Positions 52,062 through 60,669 of a stretch of 64,000 bases of DNA are shown one piece after another; the first letter of the stretch is position 1, and every line of letters begins with the position of its first letter. Origin of the DNA: Peptoniphilus sp. GNH (GTDB taxonomy: Bacteria; Bacillota; Clostridia; Tissierellales; Peptoniphilaceae); contig CP089931.1 in NCBI GenBank assembly GCA_021307325.1, positions 186,001 through 250,000 of the forward strand, read 5' to 3'. Both the position numbers and the translations under genes were made by a program. The notes under the pieces are model-generated. The model saw only the letters and a list, made by a program, of their open reading frames with translations, did no database searches and had not been told where the DNA came from.

Positions 52062-52634
52062 ATGAACGCAAAAGAAATAAAAGAAACTTTAGATGAGCTA
52101 TTCACATCAAATTACAAAGAAACAATAAAAGCCTTAATCTCTTATGAAACTGGCTTAAACAATGAAAAAAAATTAGAAGAAATTTATGAGAAATATGCCA
52201 ATAGTGATACGTTTGATCTATTATCTAAAGAAATACTTGATATGGTAAATGGTAATAACATAGAAAGGGAACAAAAGGATATAAAACAAAAAGATTCAAT
52301 CGGAATTTCTGGTAATCTTTTGGCAGACCCAGAAATTAAATCACTTAGCATAAATGGTGAAAATATAAAGGTTGCAAATTTCACAATTGTAGCAAAAGAT
52401 GATAAAGGAGAAAAAAACTATTACAATGTTTCAGCCTATGGAGAAAAAATAAAAGACATTTCTCAATTTAAAAAATCGGATTTTGTAAATATTTTTGGTA
52501 AAGAAAAGATAAGCAAATCAAAAGATGGAAAAGAATATAAAAATATAAAATTATTGAAAGCAAAAATGCTAAAAGAATTTAGCAAAGAAAATAGTAAACA
52601 AGATAAGGCAAAGGATAATTCTATGGAACGATGA
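52062..52634 (+). CDS. single-strand DNA-binding (OB-fold) protein with extra N-terminal domain
   Basis: 190 residues. Residues about 82-170 form an SSB-type OB fold: SIGISGNLLADPEIKSLSINGENIKVANFTIVAK, VSAYGEKIKDISQFKKSDFVNIFGKE and KDGKEYKNIKLLKAKML in strand order. Residues 1-75 form a separate helical domain (LDELFTSNYKETIKALISYETGLNNEKKLEEIYEKY) that I do not recognise; normal SSBs start at the OB fold. The C-terminal tail shares KENSKQDK with the DUF3801-like protein instead of the acidic DDDIPF-type tip. It may coat transferred strands or link them to the coupling protein. Confidence 0.8.
   Translation: MNAKEIKETLDELFTSNYKETIKALISYETGLNNEKKLEEIYEKYANSDTFDLLSKEILDMVNGNNIEREQKDIKQKDSIGISGNLLADPEIKSLSINGENIKVANFTIVAKDDKGEKNYYNVSAYGEKIKDISQFKKSDFVNIFGKEKISKSKDGKEYKNIKLLKAKMLKEFSKENSKQDKAKDNSMER
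52584..52606 (+). repeat. direct repeat, copy 2
   Basis: Exact second copy of the 23-base stretch at 51791-51813. Confidence 0.7.
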
Positions 52635-52635
52635 A

Positions 52636-54639
52636 ATGAACAAAATTTTAGAAGGAATAAAAGGCGACTTAAACAGTCTAATACAGTCTAAAAAAAACGA
52701 CCTAAAAGATATTAGCAAAAAGGATCTATTTATAAAAAATTTTCCTTATTTGCTTATTTTTTTCTTTCTGAACAGATTTTTTTATATATATTTAGAACTT
52801 GGATTCTGGCAGTCTTTTAAAAATTTGAACACAATTTTTACAATGGATATGGAGCTATTTCCAATAGGAAAGAGCTTATTATATAGCTTAATAGGAACTA
52901 TGGCTTTAAAAATAGCTGTACTATATAAATTAAAAAACGCAAGAAAGTTCAGAAAGGGTGAGGAGTATGGATCAGCGAGATGGGCTAAGTCCAATGAGAT
53001 AAAACCGTTTATAGATTTAGAAAACCCTGATAATAACATAATATTGACAAAAACAGAAGTATTAACAATGGAAGAAAGACTACCAAAACGCAAGATAGCA
53101 TATTCCAGAAATAAAAATGTACTTGTAATTGGTGGCTCAGGCTCAGGTAAAACACGTTTTTTTGTAAAGCCAAATCTTATGCAGCTTCACTCCTCATATG
53201 TTGTAACTGATCCTAAAGGTAGCTTAATCGTAGAAACTGGGAAAATGTTCGAAGATAGCGGATATGATATAAAGACATTTAATACTATAAATTTTTCGAA
53301 ATCAATGCACTATAATCCGTTTTCTTATGTAAAAACTGAAAAAGACATTCTAAAACTAGTTACAACAATAATGGTAAACACTAAGGGAGAAGGAGAAAAG
53401 GCAACAGAAGATTTTTGGACAAAAGCTGAAAGGCTTTTATACAATGCTTTGATTGCCTATATAGTGTTTGAATTAAAAGAAGAAGATAGACATTTTGGAA
53501 CACTTATCGATTTGATTGATAATTCGCAAGTTAAAGAAGATGATGAGAATTTCAAAAGTCTAGTTGACTATATATTTGAAGAGCTAGAGGAGAAAAAAGG
53601 AAATATTTTCTCTGTAAGGCAATATAAAAAATACAAGCTTGCAGCTGGAAAAACTGCAAAATCAATACTGATATCTTGTGGAGCTAGACTTGCTCCATTT
53701 GATATAAATGAACTAAGAGAAGTAATGTCTTACGATGAACTTGAGTTAGACAAATTAGGAGGGTATAATGAAAACATAAGAATTAGAGGAAAAGAGCTTC
53801 TTGAAGGCGATAAGATCGATATAAAAGATAAACAAATATATTTATCTAAGAAAGCTTGCTTAAAAATTAAAAATGAATGTTCAGATCAATATTTTAAAGT
53901 TCAAAGACTTAATAAAAAGAAAAAAGTCTTATTTATCATTATTTCTGATACAGACGACACTTTTAACTTTGTTGTAGCAATGCTTTATACTCAATTGTTC
54001 AACTTACTATGCGATAAGGCAGATGATGAGTTTGACGGAAGACTTCCAAATCATGTCAGATGTATACTTGATGAGTTTGCAAATATAGGGCAAATTCCTA
54101 AATTTGAAAAACTTATAGCAACTATAAGGTCAAGGTCAATATCTGCTTGTGTTATCTTACAAGCTCAATCACAGCTAAAAGATATCTATAAAGAAAAAGC
54201 TGATACCATCATAGGAAACTGTGATACAACTCTTTTTTTAGGTGGAAAGGAATACTCTACACTAGAATCTTTAGAAAAAGTTCTAGGAAAGGAAACAATA
54301 GAATTATTTAACACATCTGAAACTAGAGGCAGAGAAAAATCAGCAGGCACAAACTATCAAAAACTTGGTCGATCTCTTATGAGTCAAGACGAGATAGCGG
54401 TAATGCCAGGCAATAGATGTATTTTACAAATTAGAGGTGCCAGACCTTGGTATAGTAATAAATATGTTTTAGAGGATCACAAAAGATTTTCTCAAACATC
54501 AGACTATTCAAAAAAGAATAATTTTGATATTAAAAAATACATGGATAAAATAAACCCAAATAAAATAGATCCATGGACAAAAGAAGTTACAGAGTTAAAA
54601 GAGTCCGATATAGAAGAATATTTTAAAACCTTAAATTAA
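52636..54639 (+). CDS. type IV coupling protein, VirD4/TraG/PcfC family
   Basis: 667 residues. Two N-terminal membrane segments (about 33-55 and 76-95), then the ATPase: Walker A GGSGSGKTRFFVKP (about 166-179), DPKGSLIVETG, and Walker B VRCILDEFANIGQIPKFEKL (about 473-492), then ILQAQSQLKDIY and GNCDTTLFLGG. It brings the relaxosome to the secretion channel and uses ATP. The start is ATG 52636, one base after the SSB-like gene. Length and order fit the T4CP of Firmicutes ICEs. Confidence 0.95.
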   Translation: MNKILEGIKGDLNSLIQSKKNDLKDISKKDLFIKNFPYLLIFFFLNRFFYIYLELGFWQSFKNLNTIFTMDMELFPIGKSLLYSLIGTMALKIAVLYKLKNARKFRKGEEYGSARWAKSNEIKPFIDLENPDNNIILTKTEVLTMEERLPKRKIAYSRNKNVLVIGGSGSGKTRFFVKPNLMQLHSSYVVTDPKGSLIVETGKMFEDSGYDIKTFNTINFSKSMHYNPFSYVKTEKDILKLVTTIMVNTKGEGEKATEDFWTKAERLLYNALIAYIVFELKEEDRHFGTLIDLIDNSQVKEDDENFKSLVDYIFEELEEKKGNIFSVRQYKKYKLAAGKTAKSILISCGARLAPFDINELREVMSYDELELDKLGGYNENIRIRGKELLEGDKIDIKDKQIYLSKKACLKIKNECSDQYFKVQRLNKKKKVLFIIISDTDDTFNFVVAMLYTQLFNLLCDKADDEFDGRLPNHVRCILDEFANIGQIPKFEKLIATIRSRSISACVILQAQSQLKDIYKEKADTIIGNCDTTLFLGGKEYSTLESLEKVLGKETIELFNTSETRGREKSAGTNYQKLGRSLMSQDEIAVMPGNRCILQIRGARPWYSNKYVLEDHKRFSQTSDYSKKNNFDIKKYMDKINPNKIDPWTKEVTELKESDIEEYFKTLN

Positions 54640-54672
54640 TTTTAATAAAGTCAAATATAGAAAGGAGAAAAA

Positions 54673-54975
54673 ATGACAGGATATGATTATATGGTAATGG
54701 CAGCAGAACATTCTAAATATAATGCTAATCACTGGTTTAGATATCTAAGCAAGGTCATTTATGAAGACTCAATCTATATTGATGATGATACTTTCAATAA
54801 GCTATACAAATCAAATAAGCTCACAAAATATCAAAAAGTGACTTTAAAATTAGCCATCAAAAAAGGAAGTAGCGTAAATGAATGCGTAATAAGCCTTAAC
54901 AAGCCAGCTAAACTCAAAAACCTACAAGAATATTTTAAAAGAAAGGACAGCATAATTGAGAGAGGAACAATTTAA
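54673..54975 (+). CDS. hypothetical protein (100 residues), upstream partner of the nucleotidyltransferase-like gene
   Basis: ATG 54673 with AAAGGAGA seven bases upstream. The protein is small and mixed (MTGYDYMVMAAEHSKYNANHWFRYLSKVIYEDS, then YQKVTLKLAIKKGSSVNE), with no HTH that I can place. It overlaps the next gene by 20 bases, which suggests translational coupling as in toxin-antitoxin pairs. Not recognised. It stands between coupling-protein and adhesin genes, a typical cargo spot. Confidence 0.65.
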   Translation: MTGYDYMVMAAEHSKYNANHWFRYLSKVIYEDSIYIDDDTFNKLYKSNKLTKYQKVTLKLAIKKGSSVNECVISLNKPAKLKNLQEYFKRKDSIIERGTI

Positions 54976-55558
54976 AAAACTAAATGATGAATTAAAAAAA
55001 ATTAATAGGGATCTCACAATAATATGTGCTGGAGGATATATTTTAGAAAAACTTGGAATAAGGACAACAATTGATGTTGATGCTTTTTTTACTTCCGACA
55101 AAGAAATTGATGGGATCATAAAAAAAGTGGGAGAAGAATTATCTATAAATTCAAGCAAAGAAAATTGGTTGAATAATTCAATACAAAATCTTAACGAAAT
55201 TCCACCCATAGAAGAATGTCAAACCGACTATTCATTTTCGAATCTTACTGTATATTCAGTTCCAGTAGAATACTTAATTGGAATGAAGATGAAAAGTATG
55301 AGGGAAAAAGATATATTTGATATAAGCAGATTAATAAAAATATTAAAAATAATCAATCCTGAAGAACTCGAAGCAAAACTTAACAAAAGAGGATTTAATC
55401 CAGATTCTTCAATTATATTAGAGTGTTTTGCAGAAGCCTATGGAATTGAATGGCTGAGCGATTATCTTATGAAAATAGAAGAAAATAAACTTAAAGAAGA
55501 TCTAAAAAAAGATCGGCAAAAAGAAGATAGACCTAAAGGAAATGATTATGTTAGATAA
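54956..55558 (+). CDS. nucleotidyltransferase-like protein (DUF6036/AbiEii type)
   Basis: 200 residues from TTG 54956 behind AAAGGA, overlapping the previous gene by 20 bases. Residues about 22-50 (IICAGGYILEKLGIRTTIDVDAFF) match the GG and R-x-T-x-D-x-D core of MNT-type nucleotidyltransferases; VYSVPVEYLIGMKMKSMREKDIFDISRLI is the typical following helix pair. The tail is very charged (KEDLKKDRQKEDRPKGND). Family members include toxins of AbiE-like systems, so this could be a toxin with 54673 as partner, or a harmless modifier. The function is not known. Confidence 0.7.
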   Translation: MREEQFKKLNDELKKINRDLTIICAGGYILEKLGIRTTIDVDAFFTSDKEIDGIIKKVGEELSINSSKENWLNNSIQNLNEIPPIEECQTDYSFSNLTVYSVPVEYLIGMKMKSMREKDIFDISRLIKILKIINPEELEAKLNKRGFNPDSSIILECFAEAYGIEWLSDYLMKIEENKLKEDLKKDRQKEDRPKGNDYVR

Positions 55559-55601
55559 ACCTCAAATAGCTTACTTAGAAAAATTGAAAAGCGAAAATTA
55601 A
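55548..55601 (+). CDS. possible 17-residue mini-ORF or gene remnant
   Basis: ATG 55548 behind AAAGGA encodes MLDKPQIAYLEKLKSEN and ends at the terminator. The good ribosome binding site is the only support. It may be a leader-type peptide, the start of a deleted gene, or chance. Confidence 0.3.
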   Translation: MLDKPQIAYLEKLKSEN

Positions 55602-55625
55602 AAGACCTTTAAAGGTCTTTTTTTG
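55600..55625 (+). terminator. intrinsic terminator before the surface protein gene
   Basis: AAAGACCTT / AAGGTCTTT hairpin with nearly no loop (TA) and seven Ts. It ends the 51278-55558 group, so the surface protein gene needs its own promoter, or read-through. Confidence 0.85.
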
Positions 55626-55647
55626 ATGCAAAAGGAGAATGTAAACA

Positions 55648-58600
55648 ATGGAAAAGAAAAATAGAATATTAAGCATAATATTGTCTGTAATAATGATCTT
55701 AGGAATTATTCCAACTAACATTTTTGCACAAGAAAATGTTAAATATGCTACAGATCCGACTACAGCTAAAGACAATGAGTATGTTTATATTGAAAATCAA
55801 AAATTAAAAGAAGATTTTTTAAGAATATTAAAAGATAGAAATTGCAGATATTCAGCAGGTTTAAATGGTAGGCAAGAAGCTCAAGTTTTACTTACAGACA
55901 TGAATTATGTAAAACCTTCTAATCAAAACGAAATAACTGTAAAAGAGGCAAAGCTGTTTAAAGCTTACCCTAACCAAACGAATGGAAGTATAAACACAGC
56001 TATCCCTGGAGATACATTTAATATTGTATCTCTTAAAGGCTTAGAATATTTTGCGAATTTAGAAGTTCTGGTAATAAACAATGGAAAAGTAAAAGATTTG
56101 ACACCATTAAAAAACTTAAAAAAACTCAGAATACTTTCATTAACAACAAGTAAAGAAATACCAACAGAATTAGAAAATTTAAGTCCTTTAAAGGATTTAA
56201 CCAATCTTTCAGCCTTAGAACTTGGGAAAATGCTTGCTAATTGGGGAAAATTTGATAACGAAAACTTGAAAATTAAAAGAAATAATATTAAAGATATAAG
56301 CTATCTTTCGAATTTAACAAATTTAAAATTTTTATGTATAGACGGTGGATATATTAAAGACCTAAGTCCTTTAAAAAATTTAAGAAACCTTAAAGTTTTA
56401 GCGGCACAATCTAATGAGATATCAGATATTTCAATATTAACTAAATTACCCAGCTTAGCTGGAGCTGAACTGTATAACAATAAAATATCAGACTTGTCAA
56501 AACTTACTGGTGCAATTGGTTTAAATTTAAAGGCATTAGGTTTATCAGATAACTTTATTTCAGATATAACTCCATTAGCAAATACAAATTTCGACAATTT
56601 AGATTTAAGCAATCAACATGTGGAAATTAAGGCTAACTCTAAGACTATTAAAAATCCCTTAAAAACACCAGATAATTCAAAGATAACTTATCAAAAAGAC
56701 GATACAAAGTATTTAATAAATGGTAATACAATAACTATAAAGGATACATCTAAAGAAAAAATAATTATTCCATTTGATTCTCATCAAATGGGAAAGTCAA
56801 CAACATTTCTTTCAGATTATTCTGGGCATATAACAGCTCAAGTGAGCAAAGAGTATAGTGAAAAACGTAATTTCAAAGGAGAAATATCTATACTTTTATC
56901 AAAAGCTGTCATGTTTAAACCAACTATAGTAGAAGAAAAGGTAACTATTGGAAGCCCTATTGATTTAACTGATAATATTAGCAATTTGCCAGAAGGAGCA
57001 AGCGTAAAAGATATATCAAACCCTAAAATCGATATTAACAAAATTCAAGAAACTAGTGGAAAAGTTAAGGTAACATTTAAAGATGGCTCAAGTGCAGAAT
57101 ATGAAATTCCAGTAAAGATTGAAAATATTGTTTGTGAAGAAACAAAGCCTCTAAAAGATAGGATAAGAGAACTTGAAGGACAAATAGGAGAGCTTCAAGG
57201 ACAAAAGACCAAGCTAGAAGAAAATGTAAATAGACTTACACAAGAAGTAGCCACAGCTAATTCTGACAAAGAGAAAATTACAAATGAACTTAATGAGTCA
57301 AAAACAAAATTAGAAGCTGCCAACAATAAAATAACAGAACTTGAAAGAAAAATAAAAACACTTGAAGAAGAAATAAAAACCCTGAAAGAAGAAAACGAAC
57401 AACTTAAAAAAGACAAGGTAGCCTTAGAAGAAGAAATAAAAACCTTAAAGGAGCAATTAGCTACTTGTAAAGAATCTAATGAAAAACTTCAAGAGAAAAT
57501 TTCCAATCTTGAAAAGGAAATTGAAACTCTAAAGGAAGCAAATGCTGAAAAAGACAATAAAATAAAAGATTTAGAAAAACAAATCGCTGAAAAAGAAAAA
57601 AACCTTGAAAATATTAAAAAAGAGCTTGAAAATGCTGATGAACTAATAAAAAAATTAAGAGCAGAAAAAGCAAAACTAGTAGATGAAATAAATGACAAAA
57701 AATCTGAGCTTGAACAAGCAAAACAAGATCTTGAAAACTTGAAGCAAGAACTTGAAGCTGAAAAAACTAAAGCCAAAGAAGAAAAAGAAAATTTACAAAA
57801 ACAAGTTGATGAAGTTAATAAAAATCTTGAGGACTTAAACAAGAAGCTTAAAGGTATTCAAGAAGAAAAACATAATTTACAAGAAAATCTAGATGCTGAA
57901 AAAGCTAAGACAGATAAAAACGAAGAAAAAATAAAGGATTTAGAGAATAAAATTGTTGATAAAAATAAACAAGAAGAAGAATTAACTAAAGAAAAAGAAA
58001 CATTAACACAAAAAACTAAAGACCTTGGGGATAAAATTGTAGAAAAAGATAAAGAAATAGAAAAACTTAACTTAACAATTACTGAAAAAGAAAATAACAT
58101 AAAAGGCTTAGAAACAAAAATCTCAAACTTAGAGAACGAAAAGAAAGACCTTGAAGAAAAAATTAAAAATTTACTAGATAAAGATAATTCTAAAGATGAA
58201 TTACTAGCAAAGCTTAACAAAGAGATAGAAAATTTAAAGGCTGAGTTAGAAAAAATCAATAAGGAATCTAAAAATAAAGATAAAACTATAGAAGATATAA
58301 AAAGAGAAAACGATCTAAAAGAAGCAAAAAGACTTGTAGAAGAAGCTGAAAAAACAAAGACAAAAGAAGCTAAAGACAAGGCACAAAATGCTATAAATAA
58401 GTTGGCAGACTCGGCTGAGAAAAATGCACTTCAAGAAAGATTAAATAAAGTTGAGTTGGAAGAAACTGACCCAAATAAAGATCTAAGAACGCAAATAGAA
58501 AAACTAATAAAAAAAGCTGAAAGAGAAATTGAAAAGAACAAAGATGTTTCAAGAACTCAGCAAAGAAAAATTGAAGATGTAATTGATGAAGCTAAAGAAA

Positions 58601-59472
58601 CATTAATAAACAAAAAAGCGGACAGAAATGATTTAAAAGAAGTAAAAAGAAAACTAGAAGATGCTCTAGATTCACTTCTAGTGGCAGACAATATATTTAC
58701 AAGAGTTAATAAATCTAAACTTGAAATAGCCATTAAAGATGCAGAAAGCATAGATAAAAAATCTCTAAATATATATGAAGAAGACGATTTAAATAGAGCC
58801 ATAAATGAAGCTAAAAAAGTATATTATGACTACAAATCAAATCAAAACGAAGTAGACAAACAAGCTGATAATTTAAAAAAACTTGTAGATAAATACAAGA
58901 AATATAGGAAAAATGAATCTAAATTATCAAAAATTATTAATGAAGCTGGAAGTGAAAATCTTCAAAATTATTTGGATAAAATCAGAATAAAATCTTCAAA
59001 AGATTTACTAGAAAGCAAGAGAGTTAGCGATGATAGAAACTACACAAGCTTGAAATACGTTTTTAAAATCAATGCGTATAAGTATGCAGAGGCAACAAAT
59101 AAGGAAATAAATATCTACAAAATAGATGTTAAGCCAGTTGTTAGAAATGACAGAACAATGATGCCTCTAAGATATGTAGGATATGTTTTAGGTGCTGATG
59201 TAGCTTACGACAATTACACAAGAACAGCTAGTTTTACAAGAAATGGTATAACAGCTAAGATTCAAATAGACGGAAATCAAATTGTTACCTCAGATGGAAA
59301 AAGCTACACTATGGATTCAAAGCCACTAAACATCAATAACAGAATTCTAGTATCTCTAACAAATATATCAAGAGTTTTTAATATTACAAATGGAGATACA
59401 GATGATGGAATTGATCAAGATATCGAATGGAATCAAAATGATAAGACAGTAACCATAAATATAGTTAGATAA
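55648..59472 (+). CDS. large secreted surface protein: leucine-rich repeats, coiled coil, copper-amine-oxidase-like domain
   Basis: 1274 residues. Signal peptide 1-27 (ILSIILSVIMILGIIPTNIFA). LRR region about 130-330 of internalin type (LKNLTNLKFL and DISYLS-like repeats). A beta-rich segment about 400-500 ends in EIPVKIENI. About 500-890 is one long heptad coiled coil with Glu/Lys heptads; about 890-1110 is helical with FIVAR/GA-like pieces (KDKAQNAINKLADS). A copper amine oxidase N1-like domain fills about 1150-1274 (RNDRTMMPLRYVGYVLGADV). No LPXTG or SLH motif is seen. Probably an adhesin for mating contacts or host surfaces, carried by the element. AAAAGGAGA before the ATG. Confidence 0.9.
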   Translation: MEKKNRILSIILSVIMILGIIPTNIFAQENVKYATDPTTAKDNEYVYIENQKLKEDFLRILKDRNCRYSAGLNGRQEAQVLLTDMNYVKPSNQNEITVKEAKLFKAYPNQTNGSINTAIPGDTFNIVSLKGLEYFANLEVLVINNGKVKDLTPLKNLKKLRILSLTTSKEIPTELENLSPLKDLTNLSALELGKMLANWGKFDNENLKIKRNNIKDISYLSNLTNLKFLCIDGGYIKDLSPLKNLRNLKVLAAQSNEISDISILTKLPSLAGAELYNNKISDLSKLTGAIGLNLKALGLSDNFISDITPLANTNFDNLDLSNQHVEIKANSKTIKNPLKTPDNSKITYQKDDTKYLINGNTITIKDTSKEKIIIPFDSHQMGKSTTFLSDYSGHITAQVSKEYSEKRNFKGEISILLSKAVMFKPTIVEEKVTIGSPIDLTDNISNLPEGASVKDISNPKIDINKIQETSGKVKVTFKDGSSAEYEIPVKIENIVCEETKPLKDRIRELEGQIGELQGQKTKLEENVNRLTQEVATANSDKEKITNELNESKTKLEAANNKITELERKIKTLEEEIKTLKEENEQLKKDKVALEEEIKTLKEQLATCKESNEKLQEKISNLEKEIETLKEANAEKDNKIKDLEKQIAEKEKNLENIKKELENADELIKKLRAEKAKLVDEINDKKSELEQAKQDLENLKQELEAEKTKAKEEKENLQKQVDEVNKNLEDLNKKLKGIQEEKHNLQENLDAEKAKTDKNEEKIKDLENKIVDKNKQEEELTKEKETLTQKTKDLGDKIVEKDKEIEKLNLTITEKENNIKGLETKISNLENEKKDLEEKIKNLLDKDNSKDELLAKLNKEIENLKAELEKINKESKNKDKTIEDIKRENDLKEAKRLVEEAEKTKTKEAKDKAQNAINKLADSAEKNALQERLNKVELEETDPNKDLRTQIEKLIKKAEREIEKNKDVSRTQQRKIEDVIDEAKETLINKKADRNDLKEVKRKLEDALDSLLVADNIFTRVNKSKLEIAIKDAESIDKKSLNIYEEDDLNRAINEAKKVYYDYKSNQNEVDKQADNLKKLVDKYKKYRKNESKLSKIINEAGSENLQNYLDKIRIKSSKDLLESKRVSDDRNYTSLKYVFKINAYKYAEATNKEINIYKIDVKPVVRNDRTMMPLRYVGYVLGADVAYDNYTRTASFTRNGITAKIQIDGNQIVTSDGKSYTMDSKPLNINNRILVSLTNISRVFNITNGDTDDGIDQDIEWNQNDKTVTINIVR

Positions 59473-59479
59473 AGACAAT

Positions 59480-59512
59480 AAGAAGGCAAGATTTTTACTT
59501 GCCTTCTTTAAA
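59480..59512 (+). terminator. terminator after the surface protein gene
   Basis: AAGAAGGCAAG / CTTGCCTTCTT perfect eleven-pair stem with a seven-base loop, then a short T run. It isolates the adhesin from the secretion genes. Confidence 0.85.
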
Positions 59513-59535
59513 TTTTAAAAATTAGGAGGAATAAT

Positions 59536-59754
59536 ATGGATTTTATTCAACAATCAGTACAAGCATTAGGAACTTTAGTAACAGCAATAGGAGCAGGACT
59601 TGGAGCTTGGGGTATCGTAAACTTAATTGAAGGATATGGCGGAGATAACCCAGGAGCTAAATCACAAGGCATTAAGCAGCTTATGGCTGGAGGGGGACTT
59701 GTTTTAATAGCACAACAAGTAATTCCTCTTTTAGCAAATCAATTTAATGGATAA
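59536..59754 (+). CDS. Maff2/VirB2-like pilin candidate
   Basis: 72 residues, two hydrophobic segments (about 8-30, ALGTLVTAIGAGLGAWGIVNL, and 48-66, LMAGGGLVLIAQQVIPLL) joined by a Gly/Asp-rich loop (EGYGGDNPGAKSQG). This matches the Maff2 family, placed before the CD1112/VirB6-like gene in Tn1549-type elements and proposed as the VirB2-like channel or pilus subunit. AGGAGGA before the ATG. A strong terminator overlaps its 3' end, so it would be made in excess over the genes that follow. Confidence 0.85.
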   Translation: MDFIQQSVQALGTLVTAIGAGLGAWGIVNLIEGYGGDNPGAKSQGIKQLMAGGGLVLIAQQVIPLLANQFNG

Positions 59755-59784
59755 GGGGGAATTCCTCTTATCCATTAAATTTTT
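59743..59784 (+). terminator. terminator overlapping the stop of the Maff2 gene
   Basis: Thirteen-pair perfect stem TTTAATGGATAAG / CTTATCCATTAAA, with the stop codon in the left arm, followed by TTTTT. The next gene has no other visible promoter, so partial read-through must feed the operon. Confidence 0.9.
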
Positions 59785-59795
59785 AGAGGTAAGAT

Positions 59796-60659
59796 ATGGG
59801 ATTACTAGAAAAATTACTATCATCTCTTAAAGGCTCTGTTATAAATGCGATAATCAATAATTTTACTTTAGCATCAACAGATGGTGGAATGTTAAGTCAA
59901 GTTACCGATATAGCACGAGCAGATCCTAGATCATATAATTCAGACTTATTTTCAATCGCTCAAAACGTAAATAGAAATGTAATAGTCCCAGTTGCAATGA
60001 TAATAATAACATTTATAGCGATCAGTGAAATATATGCATTAGTGATAGAAAAAAATAATATGCACGATTTCGACACTTTTGTGTTTTTCAAGTGGATTGT
60101 AAAAACGTACCTAAGCATATATTTAGTAAACCACTCATTTGATTTTATTATGGCAATTTTTTCTATAAGCCAAAATATGGTAGGACAAGTTAGTGGAGCA
60201 ACAGCGGAAGCTATCAACACAGCATCGAATATAGAAGCAATAAGAGCAAATTTAGAAAAACTTAGCTTTTTCGAACTTGCATCAACATATATACAGACAT
60301 TAATTCCTGCGTTTATTATTAGGATTTTATATATTGCTATGTGGGTCATTACTCTTGGTAGAATGGCGGAAATCTACTTCGTGATATCTGTATCATCTCT
60401 GCCATTTGCCACTTTGACATCAGGAAGATTTTCAGGAGTTGGTGATAACTATATAAAAACATCTGTAGCATTAGGACTTCAGGGACTTTTTATGATTATG
60501 ACAATAGCTTTTTATTCCACTTTTGTAGAAAGGCTAGCAGTAGATCCTGGAACAGATATGGTTGGTTTTTTAGGAAAGGCTGTAGGTGCAAGTTTATTGG
60601 CGGTAATTGTGCTTTTAAGAACAAAAAGTATAGCTATGAGTGTAACGGGAGCAAGTTAG
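59796..60659 (+). CDS. VirB6/TrbL-like conjugal transfer membrane protein (CD1112 family)
   Basis: 287 residues with about six membrane segments; the first 45 residues (LLEKLLSSLKGSVINAIINNF) form an amphipathic N-terminus, then VIVPVAMIIITFIAISEIYALV, WIVKTYLSIYLVNHSFDF, TLIPAFIIRILYIAMWVITLG. This is the layout of the VirB6/TrbL-like CD1112 family, the inner channel component of Gram-positive conjugation machines. TTAGAGGT before ATG 59796. Gap of ten bases to PrgI. Confidence 0.85.
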   Translation: MGLLEKLLSSLKGSVINAIINNFTLASTDGGMLSQVTDIARADPRSYNSDLFSIAQNVNRNVIVPVAMIIITFIAISEIYALVIEKNNMHDFDTFVFFKWIVKTYLSIYLVNHSFDFIMAIFSISQNMVGQVSGATAEAINTASNIEAIRANLEKLSFFELASTYIQTLIPAFIIRILYIAMWVITLGRMAEIYFVISVSSLPFATLTSGRFSGVGDNYIKTSVALGLQGLFMIMTIAFYSTFVERLAVDPGTDMVGFLGKAVGASLLAVIVLLRTKSIAMSVTGAS

Positions 60660-60669
60660 GAGGTGGACT

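Noticed and set aside
57195-58802. Several Ser/Phe-rich minus-strand frames opposite the coiled coil
   Set aside because: The antisense of Glu/Lys heptads reads as Ser/Phe/Leu without stops. There are no ribosome binding sites, and the + strand protein is clearly real.
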